The notes under the pieces: model-generated
The model's input: the letters and a program-made list of their open reading frames with translations, nothing else
What the model was told of the DNA's origin: nothing
The model's database searches: none
Part shown: positions 10,787 through 21,491 of the stretch, in pieces
How positions within the stretch are numbered: the stretch's first letter is position 1
How the letters are laid out: every line of letters begins with the position of its first letter
Program-made: the position numbers and the translations under genes
Source: Bathynomus jamesi
Taxonomy: Eukaryota > Arthropoda > Malacostraca > Isopoda > Cirolanidae
Length of the DNA stretch: 64,000 bases
NCBI GenBank assembly: GCA_023014485.1
Contig: JAJOZX010002700.1
Location: forward strand, 493,501 to 557,500
Direction of reading: 5' to 3'

Positions 10787-12354
10787 TTAAACTTTATATT
10801 CAGCTTTACTTTCGAATGATGGCATTTTTTTACGTGACTGAAGTGTTGATCTTATGAAGCCATCTCGCGCGTTCAATCCAAATACTTTTGATGATGCTTC
10901 AGTCACTAATTTTACCATTCTTTCTACTACTTGTGTATGACAAGGGAATTTCTCGAATGGAGGGGTACTCTTGTTTTCTATGAATTCTTCAATCTCATTT
11001 TCTGTCAGGTGTCTTGTCACAGGTGGTTCAGTGACAAATACAATGCATTTTTGCCAATTAATTAAATCAGTATAATCAGTAGCTTCAAATTGAATAACAG
11101 GTACTGTGAAACGCCTCACAACTTTTTCCTTGTTTGTTTGCCTTTGCTTTCTTTATTCGCCTCCACGCTAATTCTCTTATGGCGCTGCGGTCATCATGAA
11201 TCATTGATGCTAGAATATTTCTGGATTTGCAAAAAAATGCATTTCTTTGTATGACAGGGTTTACAATATCCTTTACTTCGTCATTCAGTGTTCTTGTTAG
11301 TTCAATAGTTTTGAAAACATGTTTTGAGCCATTGACAAAAGACGTACTTTGCTTAATAGAAAACCACATTGGGATGTAGACCTTCATTATAAAAGAAGCA
11401 ATGTTCATGAGGTTCTCAGATGGACTTACAGTTGAAACGTATAGACGAAGCAAACGATTTGCTGTAGTCAGCCATCGTGAATGTGCCATTTTGCCTGGAC
11501 TACGATGAGCAAGATCTGGAGAGCAATATCTCTTTGTTATGGCCTGATGAATATCAATTAGATATTTTTGGTCGGTGCTAAGATCTTCACAGTCTACAGT
11601 GGTTCCTCAGCATCAATCCTTTCAAACTCGACAATAGAAGACTCTCACAGTTCTCTAATTCCCTGCCAATAGGACGGTGAATCCGCGGGGGCCAGATGTT
11701 TTCCATCCAGCTTTGCAACTAAATGGCGTAATGGCAATTCATGGCAGGAGCTGGCACACTAAATGTTGAACTGGCTTCTTCAGCTTCAATTCTATAAGCC
11801 TTATAACGCCTCCCTTTTCTCAGTGTTGACTGCTGCACCATCGCATCCAATGGCAAACAAGGTTTTCAAGGTTAATGTCATTATTTCCAATATACTCAAA
11901 CATTCCTTTACATATTCTTCAGCTGATCCAGAATTCACAGAATAATGGCCCAAATAATCTGAACCAGGTTCTCTCACTAAAGTGATATGTTCTTCTGTTA
12001 CCTTCTTCTGATATACTTTGGACTCTTTTTTTTCTTGGAAGAGTGTAGAATCTTTTCGACCATCAAAATAGATTCCTCTGATTGGGACCTGATTTTGATC
12101 TTTCATAATTTCTGATCTCTTCTTTTGTCTCTCTTCTGATTTTACTCCTATCCACTACTTCAGATGTATTGTCAATAGAAACTTCTCCAATATCTTGCAA
12201 TACTGCACTAACAATGAATGCTGCAGCTCGATCTGAAACTGCAGTCCTGTCACAAGCAGTAGCCACTGAAGGTAGATTTGTAGTTTTCCTTTTCTTGAAT
12301 AACATAGGCAACAAATTTCAACTTTTTTTTTGTTACAGACACGTGAACTACTGA
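10787..12354 (-). pseudogene. Family-B transposon protein, C-terminal part
   Basis: Order on the minus strand: LPSVATACDRTAVSDRAAA (about 12270), VVDRSKIRRETKEEIRNYE, then after a frameshift GIYFDGRKDSTLFQ, VTEEHITLVREPGSDYLGHY and IGCDGAAVNTEK (11820). In other frames follow ELPLRHLVAKLDGKH (near 11720) and MAHSRWLTTANRLLRLYVS (11489), ending HTQVVERMVKLVTEAS and FIRSTLQSRKKMPSFES. I recognise this motif series from many unnamed arthropod and cnidarian proteins. Invariant FDGRKD and CDGxAVNT acids look like a DDE-type nuclease core, but that is inference. At least four frame breaks make it a pseudogene. Confidence 0.6.
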
Positions 12355-12439
12355 TTCTACTAAAGCGCTGATGCTGATTTCAGATCTGATATCAAAATTT
12401 CTCTATCACGTCCAGATTTTGGTAACCGAGAACCCTATT

Positions 12440-13930
12440 TTCATTTTTTTCTCACCCGCTTCTATTCGAAAGCCGTCTAAGCTACTTTTTCCGTGCCACG
12501 TTTTATGTTAAGATACTTAAATAATTAGTGAACAGGGATGTCTTTCCTCCTTTATTCTGGCTTAAGACAGACAGCGGAATTCCGCTGGCGGAGTTACCAC
12601 CCCTGCGCCCAACCATCCACCCAAAGCGCGTTAGTATTTTGTTGTTACTACTGAAAGGCAAATTCCTGTTCTTAAGTGAAACTTTGGTGTGTCCTCTTCC
12701 TTTGTCGCTTGTAGGATGACGAGCTCTCCTTCTGCAGGAACCAACAATAATCTCCCATCATATTTGGGTTGAAATACCTTGGTATCTGTTCTCCATAACT
12801 GAGATCTGTGGTGGAAGCGCTCACCATGCTCGTCACTTACAGCCCCAAGGTTGGCCGGGAAGAAGTCAAGATGAGAATGTAAAAAAATGAATTTTCAAAG
12901 ACATTCTGCATCCCATTATTTCATAAGATTTAAGCATGTTTTCTACGAGTTTATGGTGGTTTTCAGCTTTGTGGTTTCCAAGAAAATTTTGACAACTTCA
13001 ACGAAAGATGTCCATGCTCCTAGTTCATTCTCATTTAGGTTAGATGGAAACGATGGAGTCGTGGATGACACTGCGGATCTGGGTCCAGTGAAACAAAACT
13101 CCAGCCTTCTAGCTTAGCATCTGTCAATATCCTTTGAATTTATCCTTTAAATATGGAAACCACTACCTTGATGATCCATACCCTTCACGAAATTTTTCAT
13201 AAGGCCAAGTTTAATGTGAAGTGGTGGAAGATGTACTTTCTGAGGGTCAATAAGTCTGGGTGTTTCACATTGTATTTACCAACAACATGTTCAGTTCTAG
13301 GTGGCCAATCATGTTTTTTGTAGTGGTTCTTGTCATCTCTGCTGTTCCATAGACACAAAAGCACATATGCTTTGTGTAGCCCAACTGTAACCCAAGAAGT
13401 AATGATACAACTTTAAGGTCGCCACAAATATTCCATGTGTGATCCTTATATTTGATGAGTCTTAGCAGCAGTTTCATCGATTCATAAGTCTCATTAAGGC
13501 CAGTGGCATGTGCTACAGGTATTGAAGGTTTTTCATGCCGTTGTGCAGTAATACAGCTTAAGGCTAGCTTTACTAGAGTCAATTGAACAGTCTCCATTCT
13601 TTTGGATCATAGCGACAGCCAATCCCTTGCATCAGACCACTGATATCGTGGCAGAAACAAACGTTTTCTTCCTGTAAGTAAAATGATGAAAACTGTGTTG
13701 GTTTACGTCGTCGTCGTCGTTGGCCTAGGCAAGCTACGGCTTGGGACCGTAGCGCATCTATCCGGTATAGGTTAACCTGGATGATGTAGCCATAAGCACT
13801 GCCGCTAGTTAAGTGCCAACCAGTGATTATCTCACTAGCCGTATTGAGTCCGTTAGGCGAAACTACGACAGTACCAAAGGTGGAAAATATAACCTCTGGT
13901 TTTCTATTATTTATTTGCAAAATGGACATG
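12440..13930 (-). pseudogene. Family-A transposon protein, degraded C-terminal region
   Basis: Minus-strand fragments in several frames: VCFCHDISGLMQGIGCRY and DPKEWRLF (13600-13660), WNICGDLKVVSLLLGLQLGY with TKHMCF (13350-13450), VHLPPLHIKLGLMKNFVKGM (13170-13250), then near 12830-12740 CRMSLKIHFFTF, NLGA and MMGDYCWFLQKES. These match the usual order of an uncharacterised protein family common in arthropod genomes and apparently transposon-borne. A block at about 13700-13880, starting with (GTC)n, is not explained by the family and may be a further small insertion. Multiple stops and frameshifts are present. Confidence 0.55.
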
Positions 13931-14157
13931 GCATTAGATTAAAATAAATATTTGAATATAAATGATTAACTGACAATTGTGATATATAATTAATTATGTT
14001 TACATACAATAAAATAATATAGTATACATAAAATTAGTATTAATGTGGTTCACAATTGAATTATAATGGGGTAACTAATTTAAAATGAATTTATACTATT
14101 CCGAAATTCAAGACGGTAAAATTAACATTTATCTTGAAACTAAAATAAGAGTATTCA

Positions 14158-14823
14158 CTACAACTGCAAATGGCGATGGCGGAAATGGGAAACTTTGGTG
14201 TTTGGTTGGAGAAGATTAAATTCTTGAAGTCTTGAACCAAGCAACTCTGCCTTTTCTTTTGGTAATTCCAAATCGCGCACTAAGTCATTTAACTCCGCTT
14301 GACTTAACAAATGTGGGGAAATATTTGCATCTGGAACATATATGCCATCTTTCCCTGTTTCTATATCACTAGCAGAATCTTCAGATGAACTGCTGTCTGT
14401 TATCGTTGCTGGTGGAACTGGTGGTGGATTTGTTTCATCATGTGGTACTGGTTTCATTGCTGATTCGCAGTTTGGGTACGTGATCTTTGATTTGTTTTTC
14501 TTTGTGAAACCAGCAATCTTTGTCAAACAAAAATAACAATCATTGAAGTGATTTTTCGGCTCACGCCAAACCATGGGGACTGAGAACGGCATAGCTTTTC
14601 TTTTACCATTCATCCAAGCTATTAACATTGCATTGCACTGTGCACAGCAAATATGTGGTGCCCAGTCCCTCTGTTGGTCTCCTAACTTACAGTCAAAATA
14701 ACACTTGTAGGCAAGTTTAATCTTTGTTGTTATGTTTCTACGTTGTGGCTTAGGTGTATATTGTCCACAGACAAAGCAGAAGTTGTCTGGGTGATTTACA
14801 CAAGCACGTCTATTTGATGCCAT
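14158..14823 (-). CDS. Family-A protein N-terminal open frame (221 aa, Cys-rich)
   Basis: An uninterrupted 221-codon frame from ATG at 14823. It opens MASNRRACVNHPDNFCFVCG and has paired cysteines (FCFVCG, about residues 16-19; HICCAQCNAML, about 57-67; DCYFCLTKI, about 95-103), suggesting a zinc-binding N-terminal module. An acidic Ser-rich stretch (TDSSSSEDSASDIETG) follows, then LLSQAELNDLVRDLELPKEKAE. The frame stops at 14158, and the matching downstream region (12440-13930) is badly broken, perhaps across a former intron. No enzymatic function is shown. I read it as the intact first exon of an otherwise dead transposon gene. Confidence 0.55.
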   Translation of the reverse strand: MASNRRACVNHPDNFCFVCGQYTPKPQRRNITTKIKLAYKCYFDCKLGDQQRDWAPHICCAQCNAMLIAWMNGKRKAMPFSVPMVWREPKNHFNDCYFCLTKIAGFTKKNKSKITYPNCESAMKPVPHDETNPPPVPPATITDSSSSEDSASDIETGKDGIYVPDANISPHLLSQAELNDLVRDLELPKEKAELLGSRLQEFNLLQPNTKVSHFRHRHLQL

Positions 14824-15326
14824 TTTGAATTACCATACAATATCTGAAAAAACGTAGAAAGTAATTATTACGATGTGCAAAATAAAAAGAAATACACACC
14901 GTAGTACAAAACAAATGCTATAAAAACACACAAGTCACCACAACCTGTCACTTGCTCATCAGCAGAGAGCTTCAACAACCGTTCTGCTTGACTGTCACGT
15001 AGCGACTGACCGTTGGGCCGTTGCCCGTTACTATGCTCTTGACTCAGTGTTGCCAACTCGGGATAAATTTTATTTATCAAAATTGTTCGAATTTGTATAT
15101 AGTTGGCAAAAAAAATTGCTTTAACCTTGAAAAGCAAGTTTCATATTACTGGCATTAAGCCGATTAAAACCAAAATCTGGACGTGGTAGAAAATTTTACT
15201 AAAAGTGATTTGCATTTTACACAAAATCTAGACGTGATAGAAAATATCTAATTATAGATTTGAAATCAGCATACCGAAATTAGCTAGGAGCACCTATTTG
15301 GTCTTCTGTAACAAAATCTTTGTTGC

Positions 15327-16020
15327 CTAGTGTAATTGTTCTTCAGGTTGTTCGAGCTTTCTCTTCGAGCTAACTGGCTCTGGAAATGTATCGTCTGATA
15401 TTTCGCCAGATTCACTTTCACTATTTGATGTCGATGATGATAATTCAACATTTGTATCCTGCAATTTCTCCTGTGAAGATTCTTTGGTGAGCCTCACAGC
15501 TTCTTTTTGCTTTCTCAGCAACGTAGATGCTTTTTTCTTTGAGAGTGTAATATCTACTCTATCAATAAACAGTTTTCTTTCACTCCTTTGATCTAAGAGG
15601 AACGTCACTTCTTCCTTTGGAACCGTTTTTTCTTTGGGACAAGAACATTGTGTTAGTACTTTGCACTTGCACGCTGCAATGTCAAAAAGTTTCGTGTGTG
15701 CTTCTTTTTGAACATATCAATCTTTGCTTTGTAAGCTTCAGAATTTTTTCTGCTTTGGTATGGCTTCATAATGACACGATACTTTTCGTGTTAGCTTCTG
15801 AACATTGTTTCAATTCGCCTGTCTGACAGAATTGGGACGGAAGCACTTTCCCAAATTGTTTTCAATTTATCAACAACTTGTTCTAATATTTGAGATATTG
15901 AAGGATCTTTATTAGTATTCTGTTTCAAATCGTTTCTTACAAACAAGTAATATTTAAAAACTCCCCATACCAAACATGGGGCACTCAGTTGAGGCCCTGG
16001 TTGATTTTGCACAAACTCGA
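15327..16020 (-). pseudogene. Family-B transposon protein, N-terminal part
   Basis: The upstream frame (16012-15791) reads ISQILEQVVDKLKTIWESAS and VPILSDRRIETMFRS. After a stop and frameshift the minus strand continues with LFDIAACKCK and CPKEKTVPKEE (about 15690-15610), then FLLDQRSERKLFIDRVDITL (15608 down) and a Lys/Ser-rich linker. The LFDIAACKC...FLLDQR series is characteristic of the same protein family whose C-terminal motifs are at 10787-12354. Frame breaks at about 15790 and 15680 exclude a functional product. Confidence 0.6.
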
Positions 16021-16543
16021 GACATTTTGAAAGTATACAAATCTGAAAAAGAAAGAGCTAATATCAATTATACGTTAATTTCAGTTAATAGTACATGGCA
16101 AACTTAGGGCAACACAATACAGAAATGCAAAATATATAAGAAATATAGTTTGGACTATTTGAGTAACGCCAACAACAGAACACCCACCTGCTACGAGAGC
16201 GACAGCTACACTGAACCGAGGTACTCACGTGACAGCTGAGTGAGCTGACTATAGAAAACTGTTTTTAGAGAATAGAAACTTTTTTTAAAGGTTGACTGAG
16301 CTATTTTTATACAAGTGTGAACAAATTCTTGTCTATTGTGCATCGTGGACTCTTCTGTAATTATTGGTTAAAATCTGCTTTTTTCAATTTTTTTCAATAT
16401 TGAAGGTCATTGTGGCACCTGAAGATATTAATGTTATGATTTTAAATTTATACCAGCTTATTTCCTCACTACTCCACACATTTTCCACACTAGCCAATTT
16501 GAAAATTCGAAAAATGAGTTTTTCACTCCGCCCTAATGGACAA

Positions 16544-17093
16544 TGATCGCAGTCCTCCGACTAGCCACGCGCACCTTATCTAATTCCTTCCTTATGTGCG
16601 CCGTTCCCCGACCGGGTAAGCACCTTACCTTCCTCCTGTCTCGGTTTGCAGAAGCAAAGTACTTCTCCTGGCCCCTAATCTGCGAGTCCCCAATTAAAAC
16701 GGTGTCTTCCTCCATCGCGCACAGGAGACTAAAGCGGTTGGAGGTCCTGACAGGGGCAACCGGGGTCTCGGGCTTTGGCTACGCAGCCTTCTTGCCCGAG
16801 ACCTTTCGAAACCCGTCGCCACCCATAAACTCGGCCGCACTTACACCACCCGACCCACCCCGACCGGCAGCTACATCCTTCCGCTTCTTGGGGTCATCAG
16901 TAGGCCCCTTCCCACCCTTTTTCTTTATCGGCCCCTTCCCACCCTTCTCTATCGGACACTTCTTTATGCCCTCCACCTTACGCCGCGGTTCCATGCATTC
17001 CACGTGGGTCGCTGGCGATTCCTGACACTGATTTAGAACCCTGACCGCCGGTTTCACCTCTACCCTTTCTCCGTGGTACCGAGCTCTGTCCAT
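16544..17093 (-). pseudogene. LINE F1 ORF1, N-terminal and middle part, copy 1
   Basis: From 17093 downward: a Gly/Lys-rich basic segment (KGGKGPIKKKGGKGP), then FRKVSGKKAA, a frame break near 16780, and EEDTVLIGDSQIRGQEKYF (16715 down) with RKVRCLPGRGTAHIRKEL. The IGDS motif is the nucleophile block of SGNH hydrolases. It leads directly into the C-terminal half on the other side of the DNA transposon. The basic segment could bind RNA. The N-terminal Cys-rich start seen in copy 11 is lost to 5' truncation. Confidence 0.75.
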
Positions 17094-17172
17094 TCAATCG
17101 CTGGACCCCCTTTCCACGGCAGCTATCCTATCCTGAATGAGCTCCGGGTTGGAGGGCTGCGCAGCCTCGTCA

Positions 17173-17230
17173 GTGACCGCCGAACCTCCAACAAGTGACC
17201 GCCGCACCTCCAACATGTGACCGCCACACC

Positions 17231-17237
<7 letters not shown>
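17173..17237. repeat. Three 22-bp minisatellite units
   Basis: Units starting at 17173, 17195 and 17217, each GTGACCGCCGxACCTCCAAC with small changes, at the truncated 5' border of LINE copy 1. They abut the (GA)n tract. Confidence 0.85.

Positions 17238-17286
<49 letters not shown>
17235..17286. repeat. (GA)n tract between LINE copies 1 and 2
   Basis: GA run joining the truncated 5' end of copy 1 to the 3' tail of copy 2 (TTACAAGGAGTTACAAGGA from 17287). Confidence 0.95.
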
Positions 17287-17288
<2 letters not shown>

Positions 17289-18323
17289 ACAAGGAGTTAC
17301 AAGGAGAAGAGGAAGCCTCAAAGACCTTTCGGTCCACTCTGGGAGGTTCCTGTTATTAAAAGTTTATTTTTCTTTCAACTATCATAGCAGTAGTAGAAAA
17401 CTGGATAGAAAAGTAGAAGGCTCTCTCCCCACCTTCCGCTCCCTCCCTGCGAGAGGCAGGTATGGAAAAAGGTTGAAGAAAATACATTGACCCTGGAAAA
17501 GTAGCCAAGGAAATTTTACAGGAAAGTGGAGAATATATAAATAGCTCTATATTTAGCTTGCTCACAGAGACACTGTGCAAGCGAACTCCTGCAGAGTTTT
17601 GTTATGTTTTAAGCTTAAACTATGAGAGTATTCAGTACTTTGTCTAGCCTATTTTTAAACACATTTACACTTTGACTGGAAACAACCTCTGAGGGAAGTT
17701 GGTTCCAGATATTAACTATTTTATAGGAAAAGAAATTTCCGCAGACAGAGGTCCTAAATGTCTTTAGTTCCAGTTTAAATCCATTATTTCTTGTCGGATT
17801 GGCATTAAGTGAGAATAAGTTTCTGTAATCTACCCTGTCTACTCCTTTGAGCATCTTGAAGACTTGAATAAGCTGACCCCGCAACCTCCTCGTCTCTAAG
17901 ATAAACAGATTTAGGCGCTCCAATCTCCGTTGGTAGCTTTGCATTCTCATTGAAGGGATCAATTTTGTAGCCCTTGCTTGTACTCTTTCTAACCTTTCTA
18001 TATCCTTCCTGAGGGATGGAGACCAAAACTACTCACAGTATTCCAGTTGAGGTCTGACTAGAGAATTATAAAGAGACATTACAGTCTCCTTGTTCCGAAA
18101 CTGGAACTGTCGTTTAATATAACCTAATAATTTTAAGGCCCTCTTTTCGACTTCTGCACAGTGCTTCGACGGTTTCAGATCGTTGCTGATATAGACTCCT
18201 AAGTCTTTCTCTAGATCGGTCTCAGTCAAGTTCCTTCCCAAGAAAGAGTAATCGGTCTTCGGGTTTTTATAACCTATGTGCATTACTTTACATTTGTCAA
18301 AGTTGAATGGCATCTGCCAAGTA
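17287..18323 (-). mobile_element. CR1-like LINE copy 2 (family F2), 5'-truncated
   Basis: Contains the F2 tail and 3' UTR, and the last part of ORF2: MSLYNSLVRPQLEYCE, KLIPSMRMQSYQRRLERLN, ending FKNRLDKVLNTLIV at 17615. A stop near 18030 and a shifted frame at 17805-18026 break the frame. The copy ends inside the reverse transcriptase at WQMPFNFDKCKVMHIGY. Only about 1.0 kb of the roughly 5.3-kb element is left. Confidence 0.85.
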
Positions 18324-18365
18324 AAGGTTCGCTTGGCAGGAGCCAAGCGCATATTAAGACTTCAG

Positions 18366-18368
<3 letters not shown>
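18324..18368. repeat. 45-bp segment shared with the right flank of the array
   Basis: TTCGCTTGGCAGGAGCCAAG and following bases up to CAGCCGAG recur at about 37603-37646 with one change. It contains the short hairpin CTTGGCAGGAGCCAAG. It is not LINE sequence and separates copy 2 from the (GA)n tract of copy 3. Confidence 0.85.

Positions 18369-18404
<36 letters not shown>
18368..18404. repeat. (GA)n tract at 3' end of LINE copy 3
   Basis: GA run followed by the tail TTACAAGGAGTTACAAGGAC. Confidence 0.95.
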
Positions 18405-18406
<2 letters not shown>

Positions 18407-18681
18407 ACAAGGAGTTACAAGGACAAGAGGAAGCCTCAAAGACCTTTCGGTCCACTCTGGGAGGTTCCTGTTATAAAACAAGTTTATTTTTCTTTCAACT
18501 ATCCTAGCAGTAGTAGAAAACTGGATAGAAAAGTAGAAGGCTCTCTCCCCACTCTCCGCTCCCTCCCTGCCAGAGGCAGGTACGGAAAAAGGTTGAAGAA
18601 AATAACTTGACCCTGGAAAAGTAGCCAAGGAAATTTTACAGGAAAGTGGAGAATATATAAATATCTCTATATTTAGCTTGC

Positions 18682-21477
18682 TCACAGAGACACCGTGCAA
18701 GCGAACTCTTGCAGAGTTTTCTTATGTTTTAATCTTAAACTATGAGTGTTCAGTACTTTGTCTAGCCTATTTTTAAACACATTTACATTTTGACTGGAAA
18801 CAACCTCTGAGGGAAGTTGGTTCCAGATATTAACTATTTTATAGGAAAAGAAATTTCCGCAGACAGAGGTCCTAAATGTCTTTAGTTCCAGTTTAAATCC
18901 ATTATTTCTTGTCGGATTGGCATTAAGTGAGAATACGTTTCTGTAATCTACCCTGTCTATTCCTTTGAGCATCTTAAAGACTTGAATAAGCTGACCTCGC
19001 AACCTTCTCGTCTCTAAGCTAAACAGATTTAGGCGCTCCAATCTCCGTTGGTAGCTTTGCATTCTCATTGAAGGGATCAATTTTGTAGCCCTTGCTTGTA
19101 CTCTTTCTAACCTTTCTATATCCTTCCTGAGGGACGGAGACCAAAACTGCGCACAGTATTCCAGTTGAGGTCTGACTAGAGAATTATAAAGAGACATTAC
19201 AGTCTCCTTGTTCCGAAACTGGAACTGTCTTTTAATATAACCTAATAATTTTAAGGCCCTCTTTTCGACTTCTGCGCAGTGCTTCGATGGTTTCAGATCG
19301 TTGCTGATGTAGACTCCCAAGTCTTTCTCTAGATCGGTCTCAGTCAAGTTCCTTCCCAAGAGAGAGTAATCAGTCTTTGGGTTTTTATAACCTATGTGCA
19401 TTACCTTACATTTGTCCAAGTTGAATGGCATCTGCCAAGTAACAGACCATTCGCCCAACCTGTCAAGATCGTTCTGAAGCGTTCTTACGCCATCCTCAGT
19501 ACCTACACTACTTCCTAATTTCGTATCGTCTGCAAATTTGGAGATTGCACTTAGAAGCCCGATGTCTATATCGTTAATATAAATGATAAAAAGTAAAGGA
19601 CCCAGCACGGAACCCTGTGGGACACCACTGGTGACGGGCGCCCACTTCGAAGCCACTCCATTTATTACCACTCTCTGCTTTCTATCTTTTAACCAATCCT
19701 CAATCCAGTTGGAAACGAGCCCAGTGATTCCTAGTCCTTTGACTTTAGCTATCAATCTAGTGTGAGGGACTTTGTCAAAGGCTTTTTGAAAGTCGAGATA
19801 CACTATATGTATTGCCCTACTTGCATCGTACAGTGCATGCATATTATGGAAAAACTCTAACAGGTTTGTCAGACAGGATCTATGTCGCCTAAATCCATGT
19901 TGAGAATAAAAAATTAGATTGTTAGATTCAAGGTGATACACAATACGTTTTGTAATGATGGATTCCAACAGTTTGCCGACAACTGATGTTAAACTGATCG
20001 GGCGATAATTACAAGGATTTTCCCTATCACCTTTTTTAAAGATAGGTGTTACATTTGCTAACTTCCAGTCGGTTGGAACTTTCCCTAACTCGATTGATTG
20101 TTTGAATATGGTTACTAAGTCATCAACAACATTGTGGCTAACCTCTTTTAATACCCTTGGAAGAAATAAGTCAGGACCAGGTGATTTGTATTTATTCATC
20201 TTATCAATTAATTGCTGTACCTCATTTCTCGTAAAACTTATGGTCTCTACGGGATTGTCACCATCATATGTAATCCGAGGACTTGGCACTTCTATTGTGT
20301 CTTCCTCAGTGAAGACTGTAACGAAGAACTCGATTAACGCATTAGCTATATCTTTATGACCGAACTTCCGTCCGCCATTTCTTTCTTTTAAGGGGCCTAC
20401 AGAGTTTTTAATTGGCTTTCTGCTATTTACATGGGCAAAAAATTCTTTAGGGTTAACTTTACAGAGTGAGGCAACTCTAGCTTCTTCATCACGTTTGGCT
20501 GATCTAATTAAGGACTTAACCCTCCTACGTAGGGTTATATAGTTGTCTGAATTAGTGTGGTTGAAATGCGACTTAAGTAGTTTGTAGGCTCTATTTCTTC
20601 ATGTAATAGCCCTCCTAATTTCGTTGTTAAACCATTTCGGTGACTTAGTTGTCACAGAGACCATTTTAGTGGGTATAAAAGTGTTCTGTAATATTCTAAA
20701 TTGATCCCTATATGAGCTCCAAGTGACATTGACTTCCTTACTTATTAGAACTTCAAGTGTGTCTAAACTACTTCGGAAGCTTTCAAAATTAGCTCACGAG
20801 AAATCCAGTCTTTCACGAGTCTTTTCGCGTGTATTAACTGGAACCCTGAGGTCAAACCTAATCAAATTATGATCGCTGTTACTTAAATTTTCACCAATAG
20901 TCAGGTTAGAGACTAGGTCATCTTCGTTCGTGAATATGAGGTCTAGTTTATTATTATCCCTAGTAGGCCCGTCAACCCATTGACTTAATAAGTTATCATC
21001 GGCAAATTCCAACAGTCTTGAGCCCTCAGCATCAGCTGTTTTGTTTTCCCAATTTACATTACCACAATTAAAATCACCAAAAATCACACTGATCTTATTA
21101 TTCACTATTCTGCTTAATTTGTTATACAAGTTTATATCCTTATCCACGGGGTAGTGAGGTGGTCTATATACTAGAAGTAGCTGCACTACTTTATTATTTA
21201 GGTTTAGATCAATTCCCAACATTTCATGAGCAGATACGATATTACTGTTTACCGGGTGCAGGGAGTCCGGAGCATACAAAAGTACACCGCCGCCTTCCCT
21301 TCCATTCCTATCTTTGTGAAACATTTTGTAACCCACCATTTCAAATTCTCCTACAAAATCCCTTGATTCAGAATGAATCCAGGATTCCGTTATTCCAATG
21401 ATATCAAAGTTCTCAGTTTTGACAAGCGCTATAAATTCCATTAGTTTGTTTCTAATTGACCTAGCATTGAAGAGCAC
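18682..21477 (-). pseudogene. LINE F2 ORF2, copy 3 (APE plus RT; two nonsense changes)
   Basis: The endonuclease (from MLFNARSIRN at 21477) has ITESWIHSESRDF, VIFGDFNCGNVNWEN and NSDHNLIRFDLRV. The reverse transcriptase half is one long frame (20289-18682, 535 codons) with [81 protein letters not shown] and FADDTKLG intact. Relative to copy 5, two codons are changed to stops: Arg to TGA near 20794 (LDFS-stop-ANFESF) and Gly to TGA near 20597 (AIT-stop-RNRAYK). The last residues run into the 3' UTR because the usual stop is lost after a small deletion. Confidence 0.85.
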
Positions 21478-21491
21478 AGTTTTGAGTGATT

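Larger units (their letters stand above)
12372..15271 (-). mobile_element. Probable nested element carrying family-A protein
   Basis: An inverted pair TGCTGATTTCAGATCT (12372-12387) and AGATTTGAAATCAGCA (15256-15271) encloses the family-A coding region. A second motif, TCTATCACGTCCAGATTTTG, occurs once inside the left end (about 12400-12420) and twice, inverted, inside the right end (15160-15245). Family-B coding sequence lies on both outer sides, which fits insertion of A into B. I found no clean target duplication, so the exact borders and the order of events are tentative. Confidence 0.4.
10379..16535 (-). mobile_element. 6.2-kb DNA transposon with 8-bp target duplication (hAT-like ends)
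   Basis: The termini are TAGGGCGG (10379-10386) and CCGCCCTA (16528-16535). The inverted similarity continues inward with mismatches: GAAAATGAGGTTTTT on the left against the complement of CTAGCC, TTTCCACAC and GAGTTTTTCAC segments on the right. The target duplication ATGGACAA is perfect (10371-10378, 16536-16543) and lies in LINE ORF1. The element contains remnants of two different protein families. One (B) is divided between 15327-16020 and 10787-12354. The other (A, 12372-15271) sits between the halves. The superfamily cannot be fixed from ends alone; hAT fits an 8-bp duplication and a TAGGG terminus. Confidence 0.8.
6967..17234 (-). mobile_element. CR1-like LINE copy 1 (family F1), split by a DNA transposon
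   Basis: The 3' end at 6967 shows the tail and an F1-type 3' UTR. Going up in coordinates come ORF2 (reverse transcriptase, then endonuclease), the ORF1 esterase-like domain to 10378, then an unrelated insertion (10379-16535), then the rest of ORF1 to about 17234, where the copy is 5'-truncated at a (GA)n tract. Excluding the insertion it is about 4.1 kb. Both flanks of the insertion carry ATGGACAA, so the LINE was whole when the DNA transposon arrived. Confidence 0.85.

Noticed and set aside
17173..17237. Short direct repeats as a CRISPR array
   Set aside because: Three adjacent 22-bp units without spacers, in eukaryotic DNA.
20290..20800. CpG-decay explanation for the two stops in LINE copy 3
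   Set aside because: Compared with copy 5, the changes are A to T and G to T transversions, not C to T.
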